Below, one piece after another: positions 17,404 to 25,758 of a stretch of 52,826 nucleotides of DNA (position 1 is its first letter; the number at the start of each line of letters is the position of its first letter). A model generated the notes under the pieces. That model ran no database searches and had not been told where the DNA came from. It saw only the letters and a program-made list of their open reading frames with translations. The translations under genes and the position numbers were made by a program. The DNA is from a bacterium (lineage in GTDB: Bacteria > Armatimonadota > JACIXR01). The stretch lies in the NCBI GenBank assembly GCA_014360465.1, contig JACIXQ010000006.1:1-52826 (forward strand). Reading direction: 5' to 3'.

Positions 17404-17874
17404 TCAAGCCTCTACCTCCATCGCCAGTTTCACCGCTAATTCTGGGTCATCAACATAGGTTATACTATCTGTCGTGGCGAATTCGCTTTGCAAACGCCAG
17501 GTTCTGATTCCTACCACGGGTATACCGAAGTTGAGGGCATAAGATATCTCGTTCAGAGTTCCATAAGCTCCTCCTATTGCGATGACAGCTTGGGAGGAAA
17601 GAACGACGATGAGGTTCCTCGCATAACCAATTCCCGTAACTATGGGAATATCCACATAGGGATTGGCGGATTCCCGTGTCATAGTCGGCAGTATACCGAT
17701 CGTTAGTCCACCTTGCTTTTTTGCTCCCTTGCAAGCCCATTCCATTATACCTCCCATACCTCCGCATAGGAGGATACCGCCGCGTCGGGCTATCTCTTCC
17801 CCAACTCTCTCAGCTATAGGGAGCAGTTCTTCGGGAGGTTCCGAGGCACCAATAACTCCTATGAATTTCCTCAT
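17404..17874 (-). CDS. TIGR00725 / LOG-like nucleotide-binding protein
   Basis: A 156-residue Rossmann-like protein. Features are the opening IGVIGASEPPEELLPIAERV, the glycine-rich GGMGGIMEWACKGAKKQGG (about residues 39-57) and GGAYGTLNEISYAL (about 101-114), which correspond to the PGGxGTxxE-type phosphate-binding motif of the LOG / molybdenum-cofactor-carrier superfamily. The exact role is unknown; members include cytokinin-forming nucleotide hydrolases and Moco carriers. It overlaps the preceding SagB-type gene by ATGA. Confidence 0.82.
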   Translation of the reverse strand: MRKFIGVIGASEPPEELLPIAERVGEEIARRGGILLCGGMGGIMEWACKGAKKQGGLTIGILPTMTRESANPYVDIPIVTGIGYARNLIVVLSSQAVIAIGGAYGTLNEISYALNFGIPVVGIRTWRLQSEFATTDSITYVDDPELAVKLAMEVEA

Positions 17875-18467
17875 CCTTGCTTGCCTACGGGGATGATATA
17901 GAATGGGTCTTCCTGAGGTGGAAGGGCGAGGAGGCGTTTTACTTCGCCATCTTCAAAGGCTCCTACACAGACTGAAGCTAAGCCAAGGGCAACAGCTTGA
18001 AGCTGAATATTTTGCCCTATGTGTCCGATCTCCATATAAACATAGCGAGGAGCTCTCAGCCCATAGCGGGTCATTGTCTTGGATATCTCCGATGTTATGA
18101 CTATAACAAGAGGAGCTTCTTCAATGAACATCTGCCTAAGTGAAGCTGCTGCAAGGGCGCGGCGTCTGTCATCAGGAAGCCATTCCACAAGCTTGTGCTC
18201 GGTGGGAATATATTTGAAGACGCCTTCTTGTGTGAAAGCGTATAAATAACAGGGAAACATTGCTCCAGCAGAAGGTGCGGTCCTGAAGCCTTTTCTTTTA
18301 TCTGAAATTCCTTGCCCTGCCCAAAGTATCTGGCTTATTGCCTCAAGAGGGAGAGGCTCAGATTTAAAGCTTCTAATAGACCTACGTTTTTGTATTGCTT
18401 CCTCAAGGCTCATATGCCCCTCAAGGATTGGGGGTGGTAGGTTTATTTCCCTTCTTTTTGAATCCAT
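17871..18467 (-). CDS. SagB/ThcOx-type nitroreductase-fold oxidoreductase
   Basis: A 198-residue FMN-dependent oxidoreductase. The start at 18467 has GGGAGG nine bases upstream and keeps the typical opening INLPPP...SLEEAIQKRRSIRSFK. Further family marks are QILWAGQGISDKRKGFRTAPSAG and the end GHIGQNIQLQAVALGL. SagB relatives oxidise azolines in peptide natural products, but no precursor, cyclodehydratase or YcaO gene is near, so a stand-alone role with a small substrate is more likely. The first 47 bases overlap the end of the RNase HI gene. Confidence 0.85.
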   Translation of the reverse strand: MDSKRREINLPPPILEGHMSLEEAIQKRRSIRSFKSEPLPLEAISQILWAGQGISDKRKGFRTAPSAGAMFPCYLYAFTQEGVFKYIPTEHKLVEWLPDDRRRALAAASLRQMFIEEAPLVIVITSEISKTMTRYGLRAPRYVYMEIGHIGQNIQLQAVALGLASVCVGAFEDGEVKRLLALPPQEDPFYIIPVGKQG

Positions 18468-18879
18468 TTCTGTTTACCTCCCTAACAGCCATATTTGCTA
18501 ATTTATGGGCTTCTTTTGTATCCTTCCTTGACCCGGCGATGATTTGCAGGTCTTGAAAGGTATTTGCCAGTTTCTTCGCTTTTTTAAAAAGTTTTTGAAG
18601 GTTTTTGGCTCTTACTTTATAAGTTCCATACCATTGTCGGCGGAGCAATTCGCTATCGGTCAAAAGTTGGAGCTTTTGGAATCCCTTCCGCTTAGCGAGG
18701 CGAAGAGCTTCTATAAAGGCAAGCCACTCTGCCTCGTTGTTAGTTGCCAAGCCGATGCTTTTGCTAACCCGAAATACCGTCCCTTCGTTTCCCTTTTCCA
18801 TCAGCACCACGCCGATTCCTCCTCTACCCGGATTCCCCGCCACAGAGCCATCTATTATACAGATACCTTCCTTAAGCAT
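18421..18879 (-). CDS. Ribonuclease HI-like protein
   Basis: A 152-residue RNase H fold protein of the Rv2228c/ reverse-transcriptase-like type. Catalytic Asp10 (IIDGSVAGNPG), Glu49 (TNNEAEWLA) and Asp75 (LLTDSELL) are present. The fourth carboxylate, usually in NxxAD, is replaced by His125 (KEAHKLAN). Normally the enzyme cuts RNA in RNA-DNA hybrids. Loss of the fourth carboxylate may lower activity but does not remove the core metal site. The C-terminal tail is basic (GFKKKGNKP). Confidence 0.85.
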   Translation of the reverse strand: MLKEGICIIDGSVAGNPGRGGIGVVLMEKGNEGTVFRVSKSIGLATNNEAEWLAFIEALRLAKRKGFQKLQLLTDSELLRRQWYGTYKVRAKNLQKLFKKAKKLANTFQDLQIIAGSRKDTKEAHKLANMAVREVNRNGFKKKGNKPTTPNP

Positions 18880-18887
18880 AAGGAGAA

Positions 18888-19592
18888 CTATTCATCCATG
18901 AAAAGGATGCGACCGCAATTTTCGCAATATATTATCGTATCCTCCTCACGGAGGCGGGAAAGAATCCTCGGGCTTATGCTGAAGCCACAACCACCACATA
19001 CGCCCCTCTCCACTTTTGCTATACCGCCACCCTCTCTTTCCCTTATCTCCTGATAGCGTTCAAGAAGATAAGGGTCTAACTGGGGTAAGAGTTCTTCCCT
19101 TGCCTTCTCCAGGTGAGCTATACATTCTGATAACTCCTTATAAGCAACTTCATAGCTCTGCCTGAGCTTTTCGTATTCCGCTTCCTCGCTTTTCAATTGT
19201 TCTTCAATTAAGCGTAGCTGTTGGTTCTTATCTTCAATTGCATACATTAGCTCCAGAACCCTTTCCTCCAATCTGTCTTGAGTCCTTCTGAGCATCTCCG
19301 TTTCTTTCTCCATAGATTCCAATTCCTTTGGGTTAGTTACTAATCCACCATACATCCTTCTCTCCATAGAACGTCTTCTTTCCTCAATTCCTCGCGCCTC
19401 TAACTCTTTGTCTTCCATTTCCCTTCTCATATTCCTGATTTCTTGTCTATTTTTTTCCACTTCTTCCCTTAAATTATCAACTCTTTGCTTTAGCAGGCTT
19501 CCATCGTCCAGACTCGCCAATTTTGCCCGTTTATTTTGCAGTTCATCGTCTATTTCTTCCAATTTCCAGAGCAGTCTCAGTTTATCCCGCAT
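18888..19592 (-). CDS. Zinc-ribbon coiled-coil protein (DUF164 / CT398-like)
   Basis: A 234-residue protein. About residues 5-175 form a long charged coiled coil; a YGG-containing turn (RRMYGGLVTNPKELESM, about 80-96) is typical of the family. The C-terminus is a C4 zinc ribbon: CGGCG near 200 and CENCG near 224. Family members interact with RNA polymerase-associated or flagellar proteins in some bacteria, but the general role is not settled. It overlaps the lytic transglycosylase gene by 16 bases. Confidence 0.87.
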   Translation of the reverse strand: MRDKLRLLWKLEEIDDELQNKRAKLASLDDGSLLKQRVDNLREEVEKNRQEIRNMRREMEDKELEARGIEERRRSMERRMYGGLVTNPKELESMEKETEMLRRTQDRLEERVLELMYAIEDKNQQLRLIEEQLKSEEAEYEKLRQSYEVAYKELSECIAHLEKAREELLPQLDPYLLERYQEIREREGGGIAKVERGVCGGCGFSISPRILSRLREEDTIIYCENCGRILFMDE

Positions 19593-20461
19593 ATCTTCTT
19601 ATAAAGGGAGATGACCTTATTTATATAGGATTGTGTTTCCTTATAGGGAGGGATTCCTCCATATTTCCGCACAGCGCCCGAGCCAGCGTTGTAACAGGCG
19701 AGGGCAAGGGCAAGTTGTTGAGGGTCTCCTTCAAATTTCTCAAGATGTCCCCTTATGAGTTTGATTGAACCAGCGATATTCTCCAGGGGATCAAAGGGAT
19801 TCTTAACTCCCAATCCAGCAGCCGTCTGGGGCATAAGCTGTCCCAACCCCATCGCTCCCTTGGGGGAAACAGCCTTGGGGTCAAATCCCGATTCAACGGC
19901 AATGACCGCGACAACGAGCCGAGGGTCAAGTTTGTTGGCAAGACTGAAATAGAGAATAGCCTGAGCTATCAACCTCGCAGAATTGTCATCCATTTTGGGG
20001 TTGAAGTATTGAACCGCTTTCTTATAAGCATTAACGATATCCTCGGGAAGGAGGTAGGGGATATTCATTCCCCTACTGGTGAGGTTACCCCTCGTCTGCA
20101 TAACGGGGAAGTAAAAAACCTGTTGACTGTTGGCTTTCTTCTCTGCTTCTTCCCTTACCCGAGCTTCTCCTTCTTCAACCATCAGGACGAATTCATAAAA
20201 ACCTTCCTCTTGAGCGGGTTTGGCTAAAAGCCTTATCTCTTTACCGATATCTATCCTTATGGGAAGCTCTTTAAACTTAAGGCAGGTAGCTCCGCCATCA
20301 TCCAGTAATATGGTGGTGCCACGATAGTTTTTTATATAGCCAATAACCTTCCCTCTGAATTCAAGATATTTACCGCTTTTGACGAGCGAGAAATATTCAT
20401 CAATGGAGGTGGAAAATGCCAGAGTGGATACAAGGAAGAGGAGGAGGATTTTGTCTCTCAG
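19577..20461 (-). CDS. Lytic transglycosylase (SLT domain) with apparent CTG start
   Basis: The frame with a standard start (ATG 20182) gives only 201 residues and has no ribosome binding site. The same frame stays open upstream for 93 codons. At 20461 a CTG follows GGAGGTGA by seven bases and begins MRDKILLLFLVSTLAFS, a signal peptide. I therefore annotate 294 residues. Residues 20-100 form a small beta-rich, OB-like domain (GKYLEFRGKVIGYIKNYRG). Residues about 155-285 are the SLT domain: catalytic Glu190 in AVESGFDP, then GAMGLGQLMPQTA and ACYNAGSGAV. It cleaves peptidoglycan in the periplasm. CTG overlaps the macro-domain stop as CTGA, so translation is probably coupled. Confidence 0.85.
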   Translation of the reverse strand: MRDKILLLFLVSTLAFSTSIDEYFSLVKSGKYLEFRGKVIGYIKNYRGTTILLDDGGATCLKFKELPIRIDIGKEIRLLAKPAQEEGFYEFVLMVEEGEARVREEAEKKANSQQVFYFPVMQTRGNLTSRGMNIPYLLPEDIVNAYKKAVQYFNPKMDDNSARLIAQAILYFSLANKLDPRLVVAVIAVESGFDPKAVSPKGAMGLGQLMPQTAAGLGVKNPFDPLENIAGSIKLIRGHLEKFEGDPQQLALALACYNAGSGAVRKYGGIPPYKETQSYINKVISLYKKICGIN

Positions 20462-20973
20462 CTTTCTATCACCTCCCTGAAGGCTTGGAAGGCTTCTTCT
20501 CCCCAGAGGACGAAGAGAATCTGTTTGATATTTTTGAGGGAATTCCCCAACTCCTCAATTGCTCTCAGCATTGCTTTGGCGCTCTCTTTGTAAGGGAAAC
20601 CACCTACTCCTGTTCCCAAAGCGGGGAAAGCTATGCTTCTAACCCCCAGCTGGTCGGCAAGGAGCAAGGAGTTCTTTGTAGCCCTGTATATTTTGTCGGC
20701 GTCTGTTCTCCTGTCGTCTCCCATAACCGCTGCGTGGATGACATATTTAGCCTTTAGTTTTCCCGCTCCAGTGTGAACGGCTTCTCCAATCTCTATGGGT
20801 CCTTTTGCTACTGCCTCTTGCTCTATAGTGATGCCGCCTTTTCTCTTTATAGCACCAGCTACTCCTCCACCCATCCAGAGGCGGTTATTAGCCGCATTAA
20901 CTATAGCATCACATTCCATATCGGTTATATCGCCCTTAATAGCGGTTATCTGGATACCGTTTATCTCCTTCAT
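20458..20973 (-). CDS. Macro-domain ADP-ribose-binding protein
   Basis: A 171-residue stand-alone macro domain. It has the typical GDITDMECDAIVNAANNRLW (about residues 14-33), GGGVAGAIKRKGG and the phosphate loop PALGTGVGGFP (about 116-126). Such proteins bind ADP-ribose and often hydrolyse O-acetyl-ADP-ribose or ADP-ribosyl adducts. Its stop overlaps the CTG start of the transglycosylase gene. Confidence 0.93.
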   Translation of the reverse strand: MKEINGIQITAIKGDITDMECDAIVNAANNRLWMGGGVAGAIKRKGGITIEQEAVAKGPIEIGEAVHTGAGKLKAKYVIHAAVMGDDRRTDADKIYRATKNSLLLADQLGVRSIAFPALGTGVGGFPYKESAKAMLRAIEELGNSLKNIKQILFVLWGEEAFQAFREVIES

Positions 20974-21032
20974 AGGTTCTCTCTTTTAGATATTAGCAAA
21001 AAAGGGAAGGAACGGTCAAGCCCTTTATTATT

Positions 21033-21632
21033 TCATTTCTTAAAGAAGGGTATTTCCCTCGCCTGCCAAGCTTTCAACAAAGCATCTACTACTTTGGGGT
21101 CGAAAGCCCTTCCGCTATTCCTTCTTATCTCGGTAAGTGCTTCAGCCAGTGGGAGCGGCCAGCGATGAGGTCTGCGGCAAGTCATCGCCTCAAAGGCGTC
21201 GGCGACAGCGAGAATCCTTGCTCCCAGCGGTATCTCCTCCCTTGCTATTCCATCGGGATAACCAGTTCCATCATATGCCTCGTGATGATGTCTTATTATT
21301 TTCAACACATCGTCAATCCCCTGAATATGCTGGAGCATCTGGACGCTGAAAAGAGGATGTCTCTCAAGAAGAGCCCTCTCCTCGTTAGTCAATCGTGCAG
21401 GTTTGAGGGTGATTTCTATCGGGATGCCCAGCATACCGATATCGTGGAGAAGGCAAGCGAGGGGAAGGGCGGGGTCTTCATATGGTGGCTCAAGATGCTT
21501 TGCTATAGCCATCGCATATTCCAGGACCCGTTGGGAATGTCCTTGTGCATAACCTTCGGCTTCTTCTATAGCGTTTATTACCGCTTTAAGAATCTCAAAA
21601 AGTTGCTCTTTGGTATAACCTATTTCGCTCAT
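21033..21632 (-). CDS. HD-GYP domain phosphohydrolase
   Basis: A 199-residue protein made up of an HD-GYP domain without a sensor. The HD pair is His63-Asp64 (LLHDIGMLGIP), and the hallmark HHEAYDGTGYP spans about 116-126. HD-GYP proteins hydrolyse cyclic di-GMP or related nucleotides. The lack of a receiver or sensory domain means it is controlled by expression or a partner. It overlaps the isomerase gene by ATGA. Confidence 0.92.
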   Translation of the reverse strand: MSEIGYTKEQLFEILKAVINAIEEAEGYAQGHSQRVLEYAMAIAKHLEPPYEDPALPLACLLHDIGMLGIPIEITLKPARLTNEERALLERHPLFSVQMLQHIQGIDDVLKIIRHHHEAYDGTGYPDGIAREEIPLGARILAVADAFEAMTCRRPHRWPLPLAEALTEIRRNSGRAFDPKVVDALLKAWQAREIPFFKK

Positions 21633-22387
21633 ACGCCGAAGAACTCTTTTATGAATTGCCTCTGCATCTTGGCGCTCAAAAGAGGAGGATTCTTGCTACG
21701 GTCAAGCTCAGCAACGAGCCATCCCTTGAAGTTTATATCCTCCAGAACCCGCTTTACTTTGGAGAAATCAACTATTCCCTGTCCAAGCTCTATGAAATCG
21801 TTATCCTTCGTGTCCTTGAGATGAAGATATCTTATCCTTTCCTTATATTCCGCCATAACCTCCCCTGGGTCCATACCCATAAGGGCAAGGTGCCCAGTAT
21901 CAAATGCGAAGAAGAAGGACTGGGGAGAGGTGTGCTCGGCGAGAAAATCTATTTCTTCTTTTGTTTCTATGAGCGTCCAAGCATGGTTATGAAAGGCAAC
22001 ATCAACACCCAGGTCTTTACATCTCTTACCTATCTCATCACATCCTTTGGCAAAAAGGGCGTAAACTTCTTTTGAAACCGGTTTCTGAACCCCTCCCGCA
22101 GCCACGACCAGAACATCACAAGCGAACTCATTCTTTAGAAGCTTTGCCATTTCTACTGCGCTTTTGATCTCCTCTTCCTGCTTATCCTTGTCCAAAAGAT
22201 GAAGACCGAAATAGGTGGATGTCACAATGAGTTCGTTCTCGGCAAGTATCCGCTTCAGCTCGTCCAACTTTCCGATATAACTCGCAACGGGAGCTTCCAC
22301 GCCTTCAAAACCAGCTTCTTTTATCTCCTTGGCAATCTGTTCAAAGGGCAAATCGCCCCAGGTGATTGGCTGAATTCCAGCTCGCAT
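21629..22387 (-). CDS. Sugar phosphate isomerase/epimerase (IolE-like TIM barrel)
   Basis: I start at 22387 (MRAGIQPITWG) because AAAGGAG lies ten bases upstream; the longer frame from 22429 has none. The 252-residue protein is an AP_endonuc_2-fold TIM barrel related to IolE and hydroxypyruvate isomerase. Metal-ligand regions are visible: VAFHNHAWTLIETKEE, FAFDTGHLALMG, IRYLHLKD and AELDRS. It probably acts on an inositol or keto-sugar. It is the first gene of the long minus-strand run. Confidence 0.85.
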   Translation of the reverse strand: MRAGIQPITWGDLPFEQIAKEIKEAGFEGVEAPVASYIGKLDELKRILAENELIVTSTYFGLHLLDKDKQEEEIKSAVEMAKLLKNEFACDVLVVAAGGVQKPVSKEVYALFAKGCDEIGKRCKDLGVDVAFHNHAWTLIETKEEIDFLAEHTSPQSFFFAFDTGHLALMGMDPGEVMAEYKERIRYLHLKDTKDNDFIELGQGIVDFSKVKRVLEDINFKGWLVAELDRSKNPPLLSAKMQRQFIKEFFGV

Positions 22388-22465
22388 TATACTTCTCTCC
22401 TTTCTTTTTTGTTTTAAAAGTTTTCCCAAAATTTCCCTTTAAGTCAAGTGTTTTTAGTTATAAAA

Positions 22466-22471
22466 TATAAT
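22466..22471 (+). promoter_or_regulatory. -10 box directly before the FmdE-like gene
   Basis: TATAAT ends four bases before the ATG at 22476, so the predicted transcription start falls at the start codon. There is no ribosome binding site, so the mRNA is probably leaderless if this box is used. No convincing -35 box is seen; the region upstream is AT-rich. Confidence 0.45.
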
Positions 22472-22475
22472 TACT

Positions 22476-22877
22476 ATGGATTTGGAGAGAGCGAAAGAGT
22501 TTCACGGGCATCTTGGACCATTTTTAGTCCTCGGCTTGCGGCTGGGAGAGGAAGCTCTTCGGAGATTGGGCGGTGAGAAGTATTTCGGCTTGACCGCAAC
22601 GGTTTTCTCTCCCATTCAGCCGCCAGAGAGGTGTATGGTTGATGGAATCCAGCTTTCCACGGGTTGCACATTCGGAAAGGGGAATATAGAGCTCATTCCA
22701 TCCCGCCGGCTTGTCCTCTTTCTGCAAAGGGAGAATAGGGGAGTAAGGTTGGAGGTGAAGGGGGAAGTTTTGGAGAAAATCAAAAGATGGCTTAAGGAGG
22801 AGGGAGAGGAAAAAGCCGTAGAGAACCTCTTAAGCTTACCTGTGGAGGAGCTCTTCCGGGAGAACCAAGGAGAGTAA
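22476..22877 (+). CDS. FmdE-domain protein
   Basis: A 133-residue protein with the FmdE domain found in formylmethanofuran dehydrogenase subunit E and many stand-alone bacterial proteins. Diagnostic elements are FHGHLGPFLVLGLRLGE (residues 9-25), Cys53 and the segment DGIQLSTGCTFGKGNI (57-72) with Cys64. The usual C-terminal zinc ribbon is missing. No other methanofuran gene is nearby, so a role in formate or molybdenum/tungsten metabolism is only a guess. It is monocistronic and converges with the beta-helix gene. Confidence 0.85.
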   Translation: MDLERAKEFHGHLGPFLVLGLRLGEEALRRLGGEKYFGLTATVFSPIQPPERCMVDGIQLSTGCTFGKGNIELIPSRRLVLFLQRENRGVRLEVKGEVLEKIKRWLKEEGEEKAVENLLSLPVEELFRENQGE

Positions 22878-22914
22878 GGATATAAACCGATAGAGTTTAG
22901 GCGATTCTAATAAT

Positions 22915-25743
22915 TTAATCAACTTGTCTTTTCTCTCTTATCACTCCTTGGGGATTTTCCTCGCCGATTGGTCCTTCTATGTTGTTGGTGTTTTCAACCA
23001 CGACATCCTTTCCTCCAAGATACATACCGACCGAATTGCCATCCAAAAGAATGGGATTCCAGAAATAGAAAAGATTCCGCCTTATTAAAGCTCCCCTAAC
23101 GCCGGGATTTAAGGCTATCCCAGTCCTTTGGTCACGACAGAAATTGAATTCAATCACCGTCCCCAGTATGGAGGGATTCTTGTCCTCGCTCAAGGTTCCA
23201 GTGATATTTATCGCATTGAACCGGCTATTGACGACGGTATTATGGCGAATCACCGTGCCCAACGCCCTCGGCCACTCAACCGGCATATTGCCGTTATCCG
23301 AATAGAGGAGTATCCCATCGCTTGTGTTCTCAATCCAGTTATATTCCACGGTGTTGAAGAGGAGAACCCCGATGCCACGATTCCAAGAAGCTGGCATTTG
23401 TGGGTCCAAACTTGATGTAGCGGAGAAAAGGAAAATTCCTTGTCTTCGCTGGTTCTTAATCTTGTTGCGAGCGAAGATATTCTCCCAGCCACCTATCCAT
23501 AGCTGAAGTCCGCTCATCCCGTTTATCGTCTCGTTCCCCACAATGATATTGCGGGCGAAAAGGGTGGTGATAAGTATTTTTGAATCCTTGAGCGGGACAA
23601 TATCCCAATATCTATCAATCATTAAGGTTTTATCTTTTCTCCCGATGACTCTTCTCACCTGTCCCATTCCTTGACCGCTCAAAACAACCACATAATACTC
23701 GCTCGCTGGTGGTTCAAATTCACCAGTATCCTGATTTGGAGGTAGGAAGGGAGCGTTGGCAGGTAGAGTCACGCTGAGTTCGTCTACTTCCTCGGGGTTT
23801 CCATAATAGGCATAGCGCATACAACTCTCTAAGAGAATCATTTCGCCGACATTCTGGTCTGTTCCGGCTATATCGCCGAAGCGAGGGTTCTCCGCTCTAT
23901 TGTAGGCTATGTAATTGTCATCAACGCTTCCCCTTCCTGTGCTTATCCATATGAGCCTGGCAGAAGTGGGACCCCCAGCGGGAGGGCAGATAAGGGTATT
24001 CTTCTCTATGACGCATTGGGAAAATGGTTCCGTCCTTCCCTGTATGGCACCTGTGGCATTCGGTCCTATGCGAGAAACACCCCTCAGTTTATTGCCAATG
24101 AACTCACCCTGACTTGCTCCTCCAGAGATATAGAGGGGACAGCCACCTGTCAAATCGCAATCAATGACCTTTATATGCTTCGCCTGACGGATGAAGATAG
24201 GGCAGTTCTCCCCTTCCTTTCCAGCGATGTCAAAGACCCGAACACTTTCTATTTTAAGCGAATCAAGCCATTTTAAAGGGTCGGGATGGCGGACGGCTAT
24301 TCCAATGTTCACCAGCATACTCCCCCTTAGAGTCAAATCGGAAACACCACAATTATCCCCCATAAGCCATATTCCTGCCCTTCCCTCAGATGGTATGTGA
24401 ATTTCTCGCCCGCTTGCTGATATGACATTTTCTGCCTGGAGAATGACGATGTTTTCGCTTTCCTTCGGGAAACCTGCCTCCGGAGGTTTCCAGGAAGGGT
24501 CTTTGGCGAAGAGGAAAGCGTCTATGTTCAATCCACCGCCTTCCTGATTGACCCAGCGAAGGTGATTCCTCCCCTTCTTCAGTATTATTTTACCCACTTT
24601 GCTCCATACGAACTTACCCCAATCACCAGTATTGGGCAAATTGAGCAGAACCAATGGTTTTTCATCGTTAGCCGTAAGCGTTGTGCGTCCGCCCATATCC
24701 TCCAACTGGAAAGGGGCATTATCAGCAGCATAGCGTAACCAGATCGTCCATTCTCCCGCCTCGGGCACGGTTATCTCGTATTCCAAGCTATCGCCCTTGT
24801 TGTGGATGCCTCCTACTGCCTGACCCCATCTCCCTTCTACGGGGATTGAGAATGCCTGTAAATGTGATGGGTCGCTACTTACTATTAGCTCAGTCTTATC
24901 AAGTCCTTCTCCTTTTAGAAAGATTCCCTCTGGAACTTTCAACATCGCTTTTAGCTCATATTTGCCCTCCGGTATTTTGACTATACCTCCTCCTTCACTC
25001 GCTACTCTTTCAATGAAAGATTGTAAATCTCCTCCCCTGAACTCCCTTTCCGGAAGCGGTCTTTGCTTCTTCACTACCCTCAATTTCACCGGTCCACCCC
25101 ATCCCAAGTTTCCTCCATATCCGGCGTGCACCCATACCTCATACTCGCCAGGATTGAGCTGTTCGGGAACGCGGAATCGCACAGCATAGCGGTCAGCTTC
25201 TTCAACCTCAGCCCAGATGCCCCTCTTGCCAGACTTGGTTATATAGACATAAGCGACCCTCTCATCGGGAAGATGGGCGAGGCATTGTCCAAATACACGA
25301 ACGCTATCCCCGGGATGGGCAACATCGGGAGTGCACCAGTAGGGTTGAGGAGCGTTCAAGCGGATGGGCTTTCCCCACACGCCGTTCCTCCCAGGCCAGA
25401 CTATATAGAGACCATCAAGAGCATCCTGTGGTAGGGTGGCAATGCAAAGGTTGGGTGATGAGAACTGAATCTTTACTTGCCAGCTTTGTCCATAGGGGGA
25501 ATGTGCGCTCGGTCCCCAGACAAAGAGGGAATCACCGAGGTTTTCCCCAACGATGACGAAGCTCTCATCGCTCATAGCGGTGGGCGTATAGCTGTAAATC
25601 ACTGGGGCACCAAGGGCACTTTCGCCCGGTGCTTCTACCCTGTAAATCTGACCGGGAATGACATCAGCAGAGGGAGCTGCGTAAGAGCTGATAACAGGGG
25701 GAAATGGTAGGGCAAGCGATACTGCTATGAGGAAGGATATCAT
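22915..25743 (-). CDS. Secreted right-handed parallel beta-helix protein
   Basis: A 942-residue exported protein with a signal peptide (FLIAVSLALPFPPVISSYA). The first 230 residues hold two IPT/TIG-like beta-sandwiches (VIVGENLGDSLFVWG, PGDSVRVFGQCL). Residues about 245-290 start a pectate-lyase-like helix (GGIVKIPEGKYELK), a CBM6-like insert follows near 305-420 (WTIWLRYAADNAPF), and the remainder has many parallel beta-helix rungs with asparagine ladders (IRHNTVVNSRFNAINITG). The family includes polysaccharide lyases and surface binding proteins; I cannot assign the catalytic residues. The gene follows the fucose-isomerase-like gene by 15 bases. Confidence 0.83.
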   Translation of the reverse strand: MISFLIAVSLALPFPPVISSYAAPSADVIPGQIYRVEAPGESALGAPVIYSYTPTAMSDESFVIVGENLGDSLFVWGPSAHSPYGQSWQVKIQFSSPNLCIATLPQDALDGLYIVWPGRNGVWGKPIRLNAPQPYWCTPDVAHPGDSVRVFGQCLAHLPDERVAYVYITKSGKRGIWAEVEEADRYAVRFRVPEQLNPGEYEVWVHAGYGGNLGWGGPVKLRVVKKQRPLPEREFRGGDLQSFIERVASEGGGIVKIPEGKYELKAMLKVPEGIFLKGEGLDKTELIVSSDPSHLQAFSIPVEGRWGQAVGGIHNKGDSLEYEITVPEAGEWTIWLRYAADNAPFQLEDMGGRTTLTANDEKPLVLLNLPNTGDWGKFVWSKVGKIILKKGRNHLRWVNQEGGGLNIDAFLFAKDPSWKPPEAGFPKESENIVILQAENVISASGREIHIPSEGRAGIWLMGDNCGVSDLTLRGSMLVNIGIAVRHPDPLKWLDSLKIESVRVFDIAGKEGENCPIFIRQAKHIKVIDCDLTGGCPLYISGGASQGEFIGNKLRGVSRIGPNATGAIQGRTEPFSQCVIEKNTLICPPAGGPTSARLIWISTGRGSVDDNYIAYNRAENPRFGDIAGTDQNVGEMILLESCMRYAYYGNPEEVDELSVTLPANAPFLPPNQDTGEFEPPASEYYVVVLSGQGMGQVRRVIGRKDKTLMIDRYWDIVPLKDSKILITTLFARNIIVGNETINGMSGLQLWIGGWENIFARNKIKNQRRQGIFLFSATSSLDPQMPASWNRGIGVLLFNTVEYNWIENTSDGILLYSDNGNMPVEWPRALGTVIRHNTVVNSRFNAINITGTLSEDKNPSILGTVIEFNFCRDQRTGIALNPGVRGALIRRNLFYFWNPILLDGNSVGMYLGGKDVVVENTNNIEGPIGEENPQGVIREKRQVD

Positions 25744-25758
25744 ATAGTGAATCGTTCC

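Noticed and set aside
22387-22429. Longer N-terminus of the sugar isomerase (start at 22429)
   Set aside because: The ribosome binding site lies inside that extension, just before 22387, and the extension is a run of Lys/Arg unlike the family.
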